Numbered from the stretch's first letter, positions 27,786-38,339 are shown. The stretch is 64,000 nt of DNA from Pleurocapsa minor GSE-CHR-MK 17-07R (GCA_019359125.1 JAHHHY010000010.1:124001-188000); one strand, 5' to 3'. Numbers and translations: made by a program. The notes: generated from the letters alone by a model not told the origin.

Positions 27786-30167
27786 TTACCCCATCACGAT
27801 ATGGATCTTGTGTGTCCTGCCGTCTGCAAATACGGGTAGCAGTGCACCCTCGTGCGGCCTGTCATCCACCGTCACCGAGCGGATGCCGCTGCTTACGCCG
27901 TTCGGGTTGTCGACCTCAATCTGGTAAGTGGCGCCCCGGAATGCCCGCGTGATGCGGAAGCCGGGCCAGTCCGCCGGAATGGCGGGGTCCACCAGCAGTC
28001 CATCTTCCTGCGGCCGGATGCCCAGGATCCAGTGTGTTGCCACGCGATGCAGCCACTGTGCCGAGCCGGTGTACCAGGTCCAGCCGCCGCGACCATAATA
28101 CTCGGACAGCGGCCCGTCGATGTTGCCCGGCGTGACATACGGCTCCGCCTTGTAGGTGTCGATATCGGCGCTGCGGTTTGGCGGGCAGATGCGCTGATAA
28201 GCCTCCCACGCACGTTCCGGCTGGCCCGCTTTCGCATACGCCCACACGGACCAGGTGGCCGCGTGGGTATACACGCCGCCGTTCTCGCGCAGGCCGGGCG
28301 CATAGCGCGTCACATAGCCGACATCCGGGCGCGGGTGCGTGAACGCAGGATAGTTGAGCAGCGTGCCGTAGTCTTTGAGCAGATGCTCGGTCACGGCGGC
28401 CATCGCCGTTTGCGCCCGATCGTCATCCGCTGCGCCGCTCATCACCGCCCAGATATTGGGCATCAGGAAAATTTTGCCTTCCTCGTTTTGATGCGAGCCC
28501 AGCAGCAGGCCGTCGTCGGTGGTCGCCTGCAGGTACCACGCGCCGTCCCAGCCGTGCTGGTTGAGGGCTGTCTTCAGGCTGTCGCGCACGACGAGGCAGC
28601 GTTCAGCGAAGCGGTCATCGCCACGCCGCTGCGCCAGCCCGGCGAAGTCGCCCAGAATCATGTACAGGAATTCGGCCACCCAGAAGCTTTCGCCCCGAAG
28701 CAGCGTGCCCACGGCGCTGAGGCCATCATTCCAGTCGTGATCGCCCATCAGCGGCACGCCGCGTGGCGAAAAGCGCGAAAACGAGCGTTCGATGGCGCGC
28801 TTGCAATGGTCATACAGCGGCTCTGCCGGCCCGTTGAGGTAGGGCGCCGGTTCATCGAGGATGGCGTAGTCGGCCGTCTCCAGCAGATAGGCATTCAGGA
28901 TGAAGGGCAGCCAGAGCAGATCATCGGAACAGTTCGTGCGCGGTCCGCCGCCGCGAATGGAAAACCACCAGTGCAGCACATCGCCCTCGATAAACTGATG
29001 CTCGGCGTGCATGAGCAATTGTTTACGCGCATAGGCCGGGTCGCCCACCAGGAAAATCTGGCTGTCCTGAAGCTGGTCGCGGAAGCCGTACCCGGCCGAG
29101 ACCTGATACAGCGCCGATTTTCCCCACAGCCTGCACGAGATGGCCTGATATTTCAGCCAGTAGTTGGTCATCAGGTTCAGCGCGTCGTCGGGCGTCTCCA
29201 CGCGCTCACCATCCACGAAGCGCGACCAGAATACATGCACCGCTTGCAGCGCATCTGCGCTCGCTTGCGGGCTGGTGAATCGGGCGATCAGCGCATGGAC
29301 GTCTTCTGTGCCGTTTTCTGCCGCGCCCAGCGTGAACACAATTGTCCGCGACGCGCCTGGCGCCAGCGTGACGCCCACCTGAAGCGCCGCGATCGCGTCA
29401 CCGAAGCGACCGGTGCGGCCTGCCAGCGCAGGCAGCGTCATCGCGGCGGGGCGATCATCGTTGTTATACATCCCGATGAAGGTTTCTTTATCGCAGTCGA
29501 ACGATTTGAGCGGTTCGCTGACGGCCATAAACGCCGTGTACGGCCAGTCGACGTTGTTGTGTCGCCCCTTGTCGTCGGGGAAGCCCCACAGGCATTTGCG
29601 CGCAAATACGGCCTGCGACGGCACGTCGGCGCTGGTTTCGATGAACAGCTTGTGAAACTCGCGGTGTTCGTCTGGCGAGAAGCCGAGCAGCCATTCGGCG
29701 TATGAGGTCACATCCAGCTCGCGCGTCTCGCTGCTGTGGTTGGTCAGCACGAGCTGGAAGACTTCCACCGGCGCGTCCGCGGCCACAAACACGGTCAGCA
29801 CGCTTTCGATGTCTTCTACCTGATGCGTGAAGCGCGAATAGCCGATGCCATGCGCCACTTCGTAGCGCTGGTACGGGCGCATGACCGGCTTGTAAGTCGC
29901 TGACCAGGTTGCGTTACGCTTCAGGTCGCGGATGTAGAAATACTTGCCCCAGTTATCTTTGATGAGGTCCTGAAACGAGCGCGTGATGCGGTTCTGACCC
30001 GCATTGCCGCGCCAGCTGTAGCCGGATCCTGTCTGCGACACCATCAGGCTGTAATCACCATTGCTGATGATATTGCCCCACGGGCGCGGCGTGAACGGGG
30101 TCGTGATGATATATTCACGCCCGTCCGCGGCAAAATGACCGTACTTGCTCTCGAAGATGTTTTTCAT
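27786..30167 (-). CDS. GH94-type glycoside phosphorylase
   Basis: A 793-residue cytoplasmic protein without signal peptide. The N-terminal beta-sandwich has the GH94 pattern YGHFAADGREYIITTP...PWGN and SGYSWRGNAGQNRITR. The (alpha/alpha)6 barrel has SAGYGFRDQLQD and HDWNDGLSA, where the Asp of WND (about residue 477) is the general acid in cellobiose phosphorylases. It would cleave a beta-glucoside with phosphate to give a sugar 1-phosphate. Length fits cellobiose, chitobiose or cellobionate phosphorylases; known 1,2-beta-oligoglucan phosphorylases are longer. The specificity is therefore open. It is the first gene of the importer operon, behind a LacI-type operator. Confidence 0.82.
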   Translation of the reverse strand: MKNIFESKYGHFAADGREYIITTPFTPRPWGNIISNGDYSLMVSQTGSGYSWRGNAGQNRITRSFQDLIKDNWGKYFYIRDLKRNATWSATYKPVMRPYQRYEVAHGIGYSRFTHQVEDIESVLTVFVAADAPVEVFQLVLTNHSSETRELDVTSYAEWLLGFSPDEHREFHKLFIETSADVPSQAVFARKCLWGFPDDKGRHNNVDWPYTAFMAVSEPLKSFDCDKETFIGMYNNDDRPAAMTLPALAGRTGRFGDAIAALQVGVTLAPGASRTIVFTLGAAENGTEDVHALIARFTSPQASADALQAVHVFWSRFVDGERVETPDDALNLMTNYWLKYQAISCRLWGKSALYQVSAGYGFRDQLQDSQIFLVGDPAYARKQLLMHAEHQFIEGDVLHWWFSIRGGGPRTNCSDDLLWLPFILNAYLLETADYAILDEPAPYLNGPAEPLYDHCKRAIERSFSRFSPRGVPLMGDHDWNDGLSAVGTLLRGESFWVAEFLYMILGDFAGLAQRRGDDRFAERCLVVRDSLKTALNQHGWDGAWYLQATTDDGLLLGSHQNEEGKIFLMPNIWAVMSGAADDDRAQTAMAAVTEHLLKDYGTLLNYPAFTHPRPDVGYVTRYAPGLRENGGVYTHAATWSVWAYAKAGQPERAWEAYQRICPPNRSADIDTYKAEPYVTPGNIDGPLSEYYGRGGWTWYTGSAQWLHRVATHWILGIRPQEDGLLVDPAIPADWPGFRITRAFRGATYQIEVDNPNGVSSGIRSVTVDDRPHEGALLPVFADGRTHKIHIVMG

Positions 30168-30230
30168 TTATCGTCTCAAAAAAGACATTACTTTGCTTTT
30201 TGCCAACTGCGCTGTAAGCTATCATTGATG

Positions 30231-30248
30231 AAGTGAAACGGTTCACTT
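30231..30248. promoter_or_regulatory. LacI-type operator between GH94 operon and its regulator
   Basis: AAGTGAAACGGTTCACTT has perfect 7-base arms around a 4-base centre. It lies between the divergent GH94 and LacI genes. Its half-site differs from the TTGCAA sites of the first locus, matching a different LacI protein. Confidence 0.65.
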
Positions 30249-30366
30249 TCTCTTTGAATGTAACATGCTTTTTTACACTGTCAACAAATTTAAGATTTTT
30301 TCAGAGAAAGCGCACAAAATGACGCAGGGTTTGCTGACGAAAGTCGTTGACGACTAAGGCCCCGTG

Positions 30367-31356
30367 ATGACCACCATCCGCGATGTAGCCAGACATGCCG
30401 GCGTGAGCGTGACCACCGCATCGTATGCGCTCAATGAGACAGGGACGATCGGCGATGCCACGCGCAAGCGTGTGCTGGCGGCCGCCGCAGAGCTGAACTA
30501 TCACCCGAATGCGTTTGCGCGCCACCTGAAATACCGCAAGACGCAGACCATCGGCGTGTTCATCGCCCGGTTCGGCGGGGCATTCTACGAAGAAGTGCTG
30601 GAAGGCATCCACAGCGTCATCATGGAGACCGACTACGAGCTGCTGGTGTGCCCGGAAAGCCGCACCGACCGCCATATCCTGCTGCACAGGCAGGTGGACG
30701 GCGCGATTGTGTTTGACACCAAGATCGACAGTCGGTCGCTGCTGAATCTGGCCTCGCAGCACTTTCCCATTGTGGTGCTCGACCGCGATTTGCGCAGTGA
30801 TTTCATCCTGCCGTTGCTGCTGGACAATGCGCAGGGCGTGCGCGAGGCTTTCGTGCATCTGTACGGGCAGGGCTTTCGGCGTTTGGCCTATGTCGCTGGT
30901 GCTGCCGATTCGTTCGACAATGCCGAGCGCATGGCCACGTTTATGGCCGAGGCCAGCGCACATGGGCTGAGTGTGCCAGTGTATCAGGGGAATTTTACCG
31001 AGGTGTCCGGCTATGACATCGCGGCCCACATCCTGCAATCCGACGAGCGCCCGGAGGCCGTCTTCTGCGCCAACGATCAGATGGCGATTGGCTTCCTGCG
31101 CGCCATGCGCGAGCGCGGCCTGCACGCGCCGGAGGACATCGCCGTGGTCGGCTTTGACGATATTCCGCTGACGCGCTACATGCAGCCGACCCTGAGCACG
31201 ATCGGCGCATCGCGCTATGACTGGGGCCGGTCCGCCGTGCGCCAGCTCATCGACTTTTTGGAAGACGAGACGCCGTTTCGCCCGCACTGGATTCCGACGC
31301 GTCTGCTGGCGCGCCAGTCGTCTTCGCTGCCCGGCACGTCTGCTGATTCAGGCTGA
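30367..31356 (+). CDS. LacI family transcriptional regulator of the glycan locus
   Basis: A 329-residue protein. The helix-turn-helix reads TTIRDVARHAGVSVTTASYAL, and the hinge YHPNAFARHLKYRKT precedes the effector-binding domain (IGVFIARFG, AVFCANDQMAIGFLRA, VVGFDDIPLTRYM). ATG 30367 has AAGG seven bases upstream; a GTG at 30364 is the alternative. It is divergent from the GH94 operon and followed by the glucoamylase-like and GH35 genes on its own strand. It is therefore the likely repressor of both arms through the palindrome at 30231. The effector is unknown. Confidence 0.87.
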   Translation: MTTIRDVARHAGVSVTTASYALNETGTIGDATRKRVLAAAAELNYHPNAFARHLKYRKTQTIGVFIARFGGAFYEEVLEGIHSVIMETDYELLVCPESRTDRHILLHRQVDGAIVFDTKIDSRSLLNLASQHFPIVVLDRDLRSDFILPLLLDNAQGVREAFVHLYGQGFRRLAYVAGAADSFDNAERMATFMAEASAHGLSVPVYQGNFTEVSGYDIAAHILQSDERPEAVFCANDQMAIGFLRAMRERGLHAPEDIAVVGFDDIPLTRYMQPTLSTIGASRYDWGRSAVRQLIDFLEDETPFRPHWIPTRLLARQSSSLPGTSADSG

Positions 31357-31367
31357 AAGGGGCCTTG

Positions 31368-32597
31368 ATGGATACACATGAAATCCTGCTGCGCGAGATC
31401 GCGGGATCGGTCGACTTTTTCCTTGACTGTACCAATCTCGATACGGCCAGCGCGGGCTACGGCCTGACAGTCGACTCGACCAAAAACGCGGTCTTCGCGT
31501 CTATTGCGGCGACCGGCTTCGCCCTCACGGCCTGGGTGATCGCTGCCGAGCGCGGGCTGCTGCCGCATGCCCAGGCGCGCGACATCGTGCGCGGCACGCT
31601 GCACACGCTGCTGCATAACGTCCCGCATCATCGCGGCTTTTTCGCCCATTTCCTGCATATGCGCACGGCCCAGCGTTGGGGGAAGTGCGAGTATTCCACC
31701 ATCGATACTGCGTTGTGCCTGAACGGGGTCATCACGGCGGCAGCGTACTTCGATGATGCGGCTATCGGCGAGATGGCGTCTGCACTGCTGGCGCGGATGG
31801 ACTGGAATTTTCTGGTCTTCGAGGATGAAGGAAACGCGCTGTTTCACATGGCCTATAACCCCGACCGGGGCGGCGATTATGTGCATGGCGATCCCGGTTT
31901 CATCAGCCGCTGGGATATGGCCGCCGAACAGAAGATGATGTACTTGCAGGCGGCCGGGCACCTCGACCCGGCGCTGGCCCGACGGCTGTATGCCGGGTTC
32001 AGGCGCGACCGTGCGACTTATGCGGGCTACGAGGTCATCGTCAATCCTGGTGGCGCGCTGTTCGCCTATCAGTTCAGCGAGGCGTGGCTGGACTGCGCCG
32101 CTTATCTTGACCCGGATGGCATCGACTGGTTTGAGAATACGCGCCGTGCCGTGCTGGCCAACCGCACCTACTGCATCGCCAGGGCGCCTGACTTCGCCAC
32201 CTTTCATGCCAACAGCTGGGGCATCAGCGCTGGTGACAGCCCGACAGGGTACGAGGTGTCGGGTGCGCTGCCGGCGCTGGAAACGCCGAGGCTGAGCGGC
32301 ACGGTCTCGATCTATGGTGCGCTGTCATCATTGCCTTTCGCGCCCGAACAGGCGCTGGCCATGATCGACCACCTGGTTCAGCACCATCCGCAGACATGGG
32401 GCAGGTATGGTTTTTATGACGCCTATAACCTGGCCGTGCAGCCTGCCTGGTACAGCAGCGCGCTGTATGGCATCGACAAGGGCTGTTCGCTGCTGATGAT
32501 CGAGAATTATCTCAGCGGTCTGGTGTGGCGCACATACACCGAAAGTGCCACTGTACAGCGCGCACTGGGTATTCTGGGTTTCAGTCGCCGGGGCTAG
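31368..32597 (+). CDS. Cytoplasmic glucoamylase-family / GH144-like glycosidase
   Basis: A 409-residue protein lacking a signal peptide, with the same (alpha/alpha)6 family as the secreted enzyme at 11213-13054. Shared segments are CEYSTIDTALC, RWDMAAEQKMM, NSWGISAGDSPTGYEVSG, YGFYDAYN and YGIDKGCSLLMIENY. The segment that reads DGTIAPHAS in the secreted paralogue is SGTVSIYGA here, so specificity or activity may differ. ATG 31368 follows AAAGGGG, 11 bases after the regulator's stop. It would act on imported oligosaccharides alongside the GH94 phosphorylase. The linkage it cleaves is not known. Confidence 0.75.
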   Translation: MDTHEILLREIAGSVDFFLDCTNLDTASAGYGLTVDSTKNAVFASIAATGFALTAWVIAAERGLLPHAQARDIVRGTLHTLLHNVPHHRGFFAHFLHMRTAQRWGKCEYSTIDTALCLNGVITAAAYFDDAAIGEMASALLARMDWNFLVFEDEGNALFHMAYNPDRGGDYVHGDPGFISRWDMAAEQKMMYLQAAGHLDPALARRLYAGFRRDRATYAGYEVIVNPGGALFAYQFSEAWLDCAAYLDPDGIDWFENTRRAVLANRTYCIARAPDFATFHANSWGISAGDSPTGYEVSGALPALETPRLSGTVSIYGALSSLPFAPEQALAMIDHLVQHHPQTWGRYGFYDAYNLAVQPAWYSSALYGIDKGCSLLMIENYLSGLVWRTYTESATVQRALGILGFSRRG

Positions 32598-32647
32598 TGC
32601 CTCACTGCAACACTTTTTGAAAAACAGTTTCATGTGGAGAAAAACTG

Positions 32648-34966
32648 ATGGGGACGTTTGTCGCAAAAGACGGCCAGTTCTGGCTGAACGGACAGCCGGT
32701 ATTCATTCATGCCGGTGAGTTTCATTACTTTCGTACCCCGGTGGCGCAGTGGGAACACAGCCTGAACCTGCTTCGGCAGGCGGGACTCAACACGCTGGCC
32801 GCTTATATTCCGTGGCTGTGGCATCAGCCGCAGGTCGGCGTGACCGATCTGGATGGCCACACGCACCCGCTGCGCGATCTGGCAGGTTTCCTCGATCTGG
32901 CGGCGGATATGGGCTTCTGGCTGATTCCCCGTCCGGGCCCCTACATCATGGCCGAGACGATTAACGAAGGCGTGCCACCCTGGGTGTTCAGCCAGCATCC
33001 GGATGCAGCGTTCATCGACCAGACGGGTACCAGACAGAATATCGTCAGCTATCTGCATCCTGACTTCCTGCGCTGCGTGGATAGCTGGTATGAGGCTGTG
33101 TTCGGCGTGCTGGCGCCCCGTCAGGTCACGCGCGGCGGCAAAATCCTGATGGTGCAGCTCGATAACGAGATGGGCATGATCCACTGGGTGCGCAATATCG
33201 TGGACACCAACCCGGATACGCTGGCGCGCTTTGCGGCCTGGCTTCAGGCGACGTATGGGGCAGGGCTGGCGGCGCGCTATCCGGCTGGCGATCTGGCGGG
33301 CTTTCTGCGGGCGCAAATCAGCACGCCGACAGGTGAGTATGGCGCGCGCATGCTGGAGGACTACCGCCACTTTTTCCGGGGATATCTGCGCGAATATACA
33401 GGACAATTATGGTCGCGTGCCCGGGCGCATGGCCTGGAAGTGCCGCCCGTTATCAATGTTCACGGCTTCACCAACACCATGGGCGGGCGGTCGTTCCCGA
33501 TCGGCCTGTCCCAGCTGACCGACGCGATGGCCCTCGACGGCATGATCAGCGCCACTGACGTGTATCCCATTTACATCGGGGAGGGCAACTACACCCAGAT
33601 CGTGCTGCTCAACGCCATGACGCGGGCACTGCACAACCCGCAGCAGCCGTTGTTCTCGATCGAGTTTCAGTCGGGCGGCTATCAGGATCATGGCAGCGCG
33701 CAGTCTTCCATGTATGACCTGCACAGCCGCCTCAGCATTGCCTGCGGCATGCGCGCCATCAACCACTACCTGTTCTTCGCAGGCGAGAATGACCCGGTGC
33801 TCAGCCCGGTCAAACGGCACGACTGGGGCCCGCCTGTGCGCGTTGATGGCACGGTGCGGCGGCATTATCACCGCTACGGCAAGCTGTCGGCCACGCTGAC
33901 GGCGTATGGGACTGCGCTGGTGACAGCCCTGCCGAAAACCGTCGCCAGCATCGGCTTCCAGATCGACGATTTCATGACCGAAGTGGGCAATGTGGCCACG
34001 CGCCCGGCGGACGATGTGCTGGTGCACCAGCGTAACGACATTCTGTTCGATTTCATCGGGCGCGGGCTGTCGCTGACGCATCGGCCGTATGACGCGCTGG
34101 AGCTGGCCCGTCAGCCGCTGGATGCTGCGCACACGCCGGTGCTGTTCACCATGCTGGACAAACGCTGCGACGCTTCTGTTCAGCACAAGCTGGTCGAATA
34201 TGTGCGCGCGGGCGGGCGACTGGTCATCGCCGGGCGCATGCCCGATGCCGAGCGGAACGGGGCGCCCTGTGCTGTGTTACGGGATGCCGTCGGCGTGCAG
34301 ATTGCCCGAACCGACCCGCCATTCACGCAGGCGCATCTTCGCGTCTTCGATCAGACGGATGTTCCCGTGTCGTTTCTGGAGACGTACCGGGGCGATTTTG
34401 ACGAGGTCTTGGCCTCGACCGCAAACGGCGAAACGGTCGGCTTCCTCCAGCGCGTCGGGGCAGGGCAGGTGCTGATGTTTGGCGCGGCTATGACCGCCGA
34501 TGTGCCGGAAGACCTGCATATCTTCGATCAGATGGCGGCACGCATCGGCTGCCAGCCGCTGTTTGTCATGGACGAGTGGGCCGATGTGCACCTGTCTGAG
34601 GGCGACGAGGGCAGCTTCCTGTTCGTCAATAATTATCAGGACGACCCGATTGCATCGGCCATCTCGAAAGAGGGCACGGCGCTGCTGGGTGGGCATCCGG
34701 TGGCGCTGCCCGCGCGCCGCGGCGTCATACTGCCGCTGGACTGGCAGGTCAGGCCGGGCGTGCTGGTGCATTACTGCACCGCGGAGATCAACGGGGTGGT
34801 TGAAGACGGCGCTGATCTCACGCTGAAAACTGACCCGTTGGCCTGTTATGCCGAAATCAGCCTGACCGGGTATCGCCCGGTGGATGCGCTCGGCGCACAC
34901 GAGGTGGGGGCAGGGCGCTTTAGGATGCATGTGCAGGACGGCATCATCGCGCTGAAGCGGGTTTAG
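32648..34966 (+). CDS. GH35-type beta-galactosidase-like glycosidase
   Basis: A 772-residue protein without signal peptide. The N-terminal third is a clear GH35 TIM barrel: FIHAGEFHYFRTP, GLNTLAAYIPWLWHQP, IPRPGPYIMAE. Glu174 in QLDNEMG is the likely acid/base and Glu339 in FSIEFQSGG the likely nucleophile. Their 165-residue distance is longer than the usual 100 or so, leaving a GH42-like reading possible. The C-terminal part includes a glutaminase-like alpha/beta domain and a beta domain. ATG 32648 follows GGAG. It is third in the LacI-led plus-strand group, so it probably trims side chains or related beta-galactosides. Confidence 0.75.
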   Translation: MGTFVAKDGQFWLNGQPVFIHAGEFHYFRTPVAQWEHSLNLLRQAGLNTLAAYIPWLWHQPQVGVTDLDGHTHPLRDLAGFLDLAADMGFWLIPRPGPYIMAETINEGVPPWVFSQHPDAAFIDQTGTRQNIVSYLHPDFLRCVDSWYEAVFGVLAPRQVTRGGKILMVQLDNEMGMIHWVRNIVDTNPDTLARFAAWLQATYGAGLAARYPAGDLAGFLRAQISTPTGEYGARMLEDYRHFFRGYLREYTGQLWSRARAHGLEVPPVINVHGFTNTMGGRSFPIGLSQLTDAMALDGMISATDVYPIYIGEGNYTQIVLLNAMTRALHNPQQPLFSIEFQSGGYQDHGSAQSSMYDLHSRLSIACGMRAINHYLFFAGENDPVLSPVKRHDWGPPVRVDGTVRRHYHRYGKLSATLTAYGTALVTALPKTVASIGFQIDDFMTEVGNVATRPADDVLVHQRNDILFDFIGRGLSLTHRPYDALELARQPLDAAHTPVLFTMLDKRCDASVQHKLVEYVRAGGRLVIAGRMPDAERNGAPCAVLRDAVGVQIARTDPPFTQAHLRVFDQTDVPVSFLETYRGDFDEVLASTANGETVGFLQRVGAGQVLMFGAAMTADVPEDLHIFDQMAARIGCQPLFVMDEWADVHLSEGDEGSFLFVNNYQDDPIASAISKEGTALLGGHPVALPARRGVILPLDWQVRPGVLVHYCTAEINGVVEDGADLTLKTDPLACYAEISLTGYRPVDALGAHEVGAGRFRMHVQDGIIALKRV

Positions 34967-34998
34967 TTCCCCGACGCGACCCAGCGCACCGACTGCCT

Positions 34999-35649
34999 CT
35001 ACTGGCCGTATACATTCTGGTAGCGGTTGTACAGACGGTCGATGTCGGCCGGTGCGATGGTCAGGGGCGCCCCGATTTGCAGGGCTGTCCACACGATGGC
35101 GGCATTGTCTTCCGTCATCACCGCGGCCTTGACCGCTGATTCGGCGCTTGCCCCTGTTGCAAACACCCCGTGACTTTGCAGCAGGCACGACGGACTGCGG
35201 CTGCCGGCCAGGGTCGCAACGACCACCTGGCCGATTTCCTCGCCACCGATCAGCGCGAAGCCGCCGCACGGGATGGGTCCGCCAAACTCATCGGCCATGG
35301 CCGTGGTGACACACGGTATTTCTCGCCCCAGCACGGCGAACGCCGTCGCATAACGCGAATGTGTGTGTACGATGCCATGCACCTGCGGCATCTGCCGGTA
35401 GATGTAGCAGTGAGAGGCGGTATCCGACGAGGCTTTGTGTGACCCCTCGACGACAGCGCCATTCGCATCCACGACCACCATATTGTCGGCCGTCAGATGC
35501 TCAAACAACACGCCGCTCGGCTTGATGACGATCAGGCCGGTGGCGGGATCGCGCCCGCTGATGTTCCCGCTCGTCCAGGCGACCAGGTGGTTTTTCGGCA
35601 GTTCCGCATGCAGATCGCAGACCTTACGCCGCAGTTCCGGCAGTAGCAT
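34999..35649 (-). CDS. araD: L-ribulose-5-phosphate 4-epimerase / class II aldolase family protein
   Basis: A 216-residue class II aldolase-fold protein. Zinc ligands are the histidines of VHTHSR and of LQSHGVF. The substrate loops TSGNISGRD, KPSGV and KASSDTASH match AraD, and the C-terminal YNRYQNVYGQ matches the end of L-ribulose-5-phosphate 4-epimerases. It is translated from ATG 35649 with GGGGGAG upstream, immediately behind an FGGY kinase, which fits a kinase-epimerase pair feeding xylulose 5-phosphate. No arabinose isomerase is in the window. L-fuculose-phosphate aldolase is the alternative. Confidence 0.78.
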   Translation of the reverse strand: MLLPELRRKVCDLHAELPKNHLVAWTSGNISGRDPATGLIVIKPSGVLFEHLTADNMVVVDANGAVVEGSHKASSDTASHCYIYRQMPQVHGIVHTHSRYATAFAVLGREIPCVTTAMADEFGGPIPCGGFALIGGEEIGQVVVATLAGSRSPSCLLQSHGVFATGASAESAVKAAVMTEDNAAIVWTALQIGAPLTIAPADIDRLYNRYQNVYGQ

Positions 35650-35652
35650 GGT

Positions 35653-37284
<1,632 letters not shown>

Positions 37285-37372
37285 AGTCGTTCTCCCATGT
37301 GACTTTCATCGACGGCACGAGCGCCGCTGTGCTGGAAATCGTGAGGCTGTGTATTTTGGCATACACAGGCCA

Positions 37373-37430
37373 ATCCGTGCCAGAAGCTCGGGAGTATCCG
37401 TGCCAGAAGCTCGGGAGTATCCGTGCCAGA
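37373..37430. repeat. 23-bp tandem direct repeat, 2.5 copies
   Basis: Two identical 23-base units (37373-37395 and 37396-37418, each starting ATCCGTGCCAGA) and a 12-base third start. They lie about 90-145 bases upstream of the kinase start. A period near two helix turns would place repeated binding sites on one DNA face. An inverted pair TTGGC/GCCAA directly abuts the first copy (37356-37373). Confidence 0.85.
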
Positions 37431-37474
37431 TGCGCCGGGTAGGACGCGGCCGTTGTCGCTTTGACAAGCTGAAA

Positions 37475-37529
37475 AAACCCCACAACCGATTCATGCTGAG
37501 GGCAGGGGCATGAACGGCATGTGGGGTTT
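37475..37529 (-). terminator. Two-tier stem-loop terminator with U-tract
   Basis: The outer stem AAACCCCACA/TGTGGGGTTT (10 bp) encloses an inner stem TTCATGC/GCATGAA. Read on the minus strand it ends in a run of six T, so it should terminate the phosphatase-permease operon ending at 37572. The sequence beyond the T-run is shared with the element at 57912-57975. Confidence 0.7.
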
Positions 37530-37571
37530 GATTATGTCTGGTCTTAGTGAGGGTGCGGTCACAAAGCGTGT

Positions 37572-38339
37572 TCAGGCGAGGTGTGATGCCACCTGCGACG
37601 CGATCAGGCGCTCGCGTAATCGTGCAATGTGCTCATCGGTGAGCCCGATCTCGCGGGCATAGTGCGCGGCATCCCCGTAACGCTCGTGCAAATACGCCAT
37701 GAAGCCCAGCATATCCTCACGATGGCTGGAGAGCAGGCGATCCATCTGCTCGACACTGCCGCCTTCTTCGCGCACACGCTCCAGCAGCCGGGGGCGAATA
37801 TGCGCCATGGCGGCTGTCGTCAGGGCGTAATCATCGGCGATAGTCTCGGCATCCACACCGGCCATATCCAGCAGCAGTGCCGCGATGATGCCCGTGCGGT
37901 CTTTCCCCGCCGTGCAGTGAAACAGGACGCCGCCCGCTTCAGCATCGGCGATCGTGGTCAGCACTTCGGTGACTCCGGCGCGGCATTCTTCGACAATGTA
38001 GCGATAGATTGCTGGCAGATCCGGCGTCTGGCCGCTCGAATTGCCGGCGACGGATGCCCGGAAGATCGGGATGTTGTGATAGCGGATATCATCGGCCTGG
38101 GCGAAGACGTTGGGCTGCGTTTCGACCTCGGCGCCGTGACGCAGATCGATCACCGTCTTTACGCCGCGCGTGCGCAGGTTGTGCTGATCGTCTGCGCTGA
38201 GATGGTGAAGGGCATCGGCACGGAAGAGCGTGCCCCAGCGTGTTTCCCCGGTTCCGGCAGGATACCCGCCGAGATCGCGCACGTTGTAAGCGCCTTGCAG
38301 CGCAATAAAGCGGTTGGCAGACGCAGAAGGGAGTGTCAT
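37572..38339 (-). CDS. Tyrosine/dual-specificity protein phosphatase-like protein
   Basis: A 255-residue cytoplasmic protein with the cysteine phosphatase signature HCTAGKDRTG (nucleophile Cys, Arg six residues later) and the upstream general-acid region IDLRHGAEVE. It matches the bacterial tyrosine/serine phosphatase group that often dephosphorylates small molecules or phosphoinositides. ATG 38339 overlaps the TAA of the permease gene (TAATG), so it belongs to the importer operon. Together with the phosphoesterase at the operon head, it suggests release of phosphate from an imported compound. Confidence 0.82.
   Translation of the reverse strand: MTLPSASANRFIALQGAYNVRDLGGYPAGTGETRWGTLFRADALHHLSADDQHNLRTRGVKTVIDLRHGAEVETQPNVFAQADDIRYHNIPIFRASVAGNSSGQTPDLPAIYRYIVEECRAGVTEVLTTIADAEAGGVLFHCTAGKDRTGIIAALLLDMAGVDAETIADDYALTTAAMAHIRPRLLERVREEGGSVEQMDRLLSSHREDMLGFMAYLHERYGDAAHYAREIGLTDEHIARLRERLIASQVASHLA

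Noticed and set aside
27852-29705. 617-codon plus-strand frame opposite the GH94 gene
   Set aside because: Composition is Arg/His/Gln-rich and motif-free; it is the antisense shadow of a high-G+C gene with clear GH94 motifs.
15263-30167. Mobile element or phage island
   Set aside because: No integrase, transposase, attachment repeats or change in composition visible; genes form a coherent metabolic operon.
32606-32634. TGAAA...TTTCA upstream of the GH35 gene as a LacI operator
   Set aside because: The centre is five bases and the half-sites do not match the GTGAA palindrome at 30231.
34277-35269. 330-codon minus-strand frame overlapping GH35 and the araD-like gene
   Set aside because: It crosses two convergent real genes and lacks coding features.
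37373-37430. Possible CRISPR array
   Set aside because: The repeats are directly adjacent without spacers and number only 2.5; there are no cas genes.
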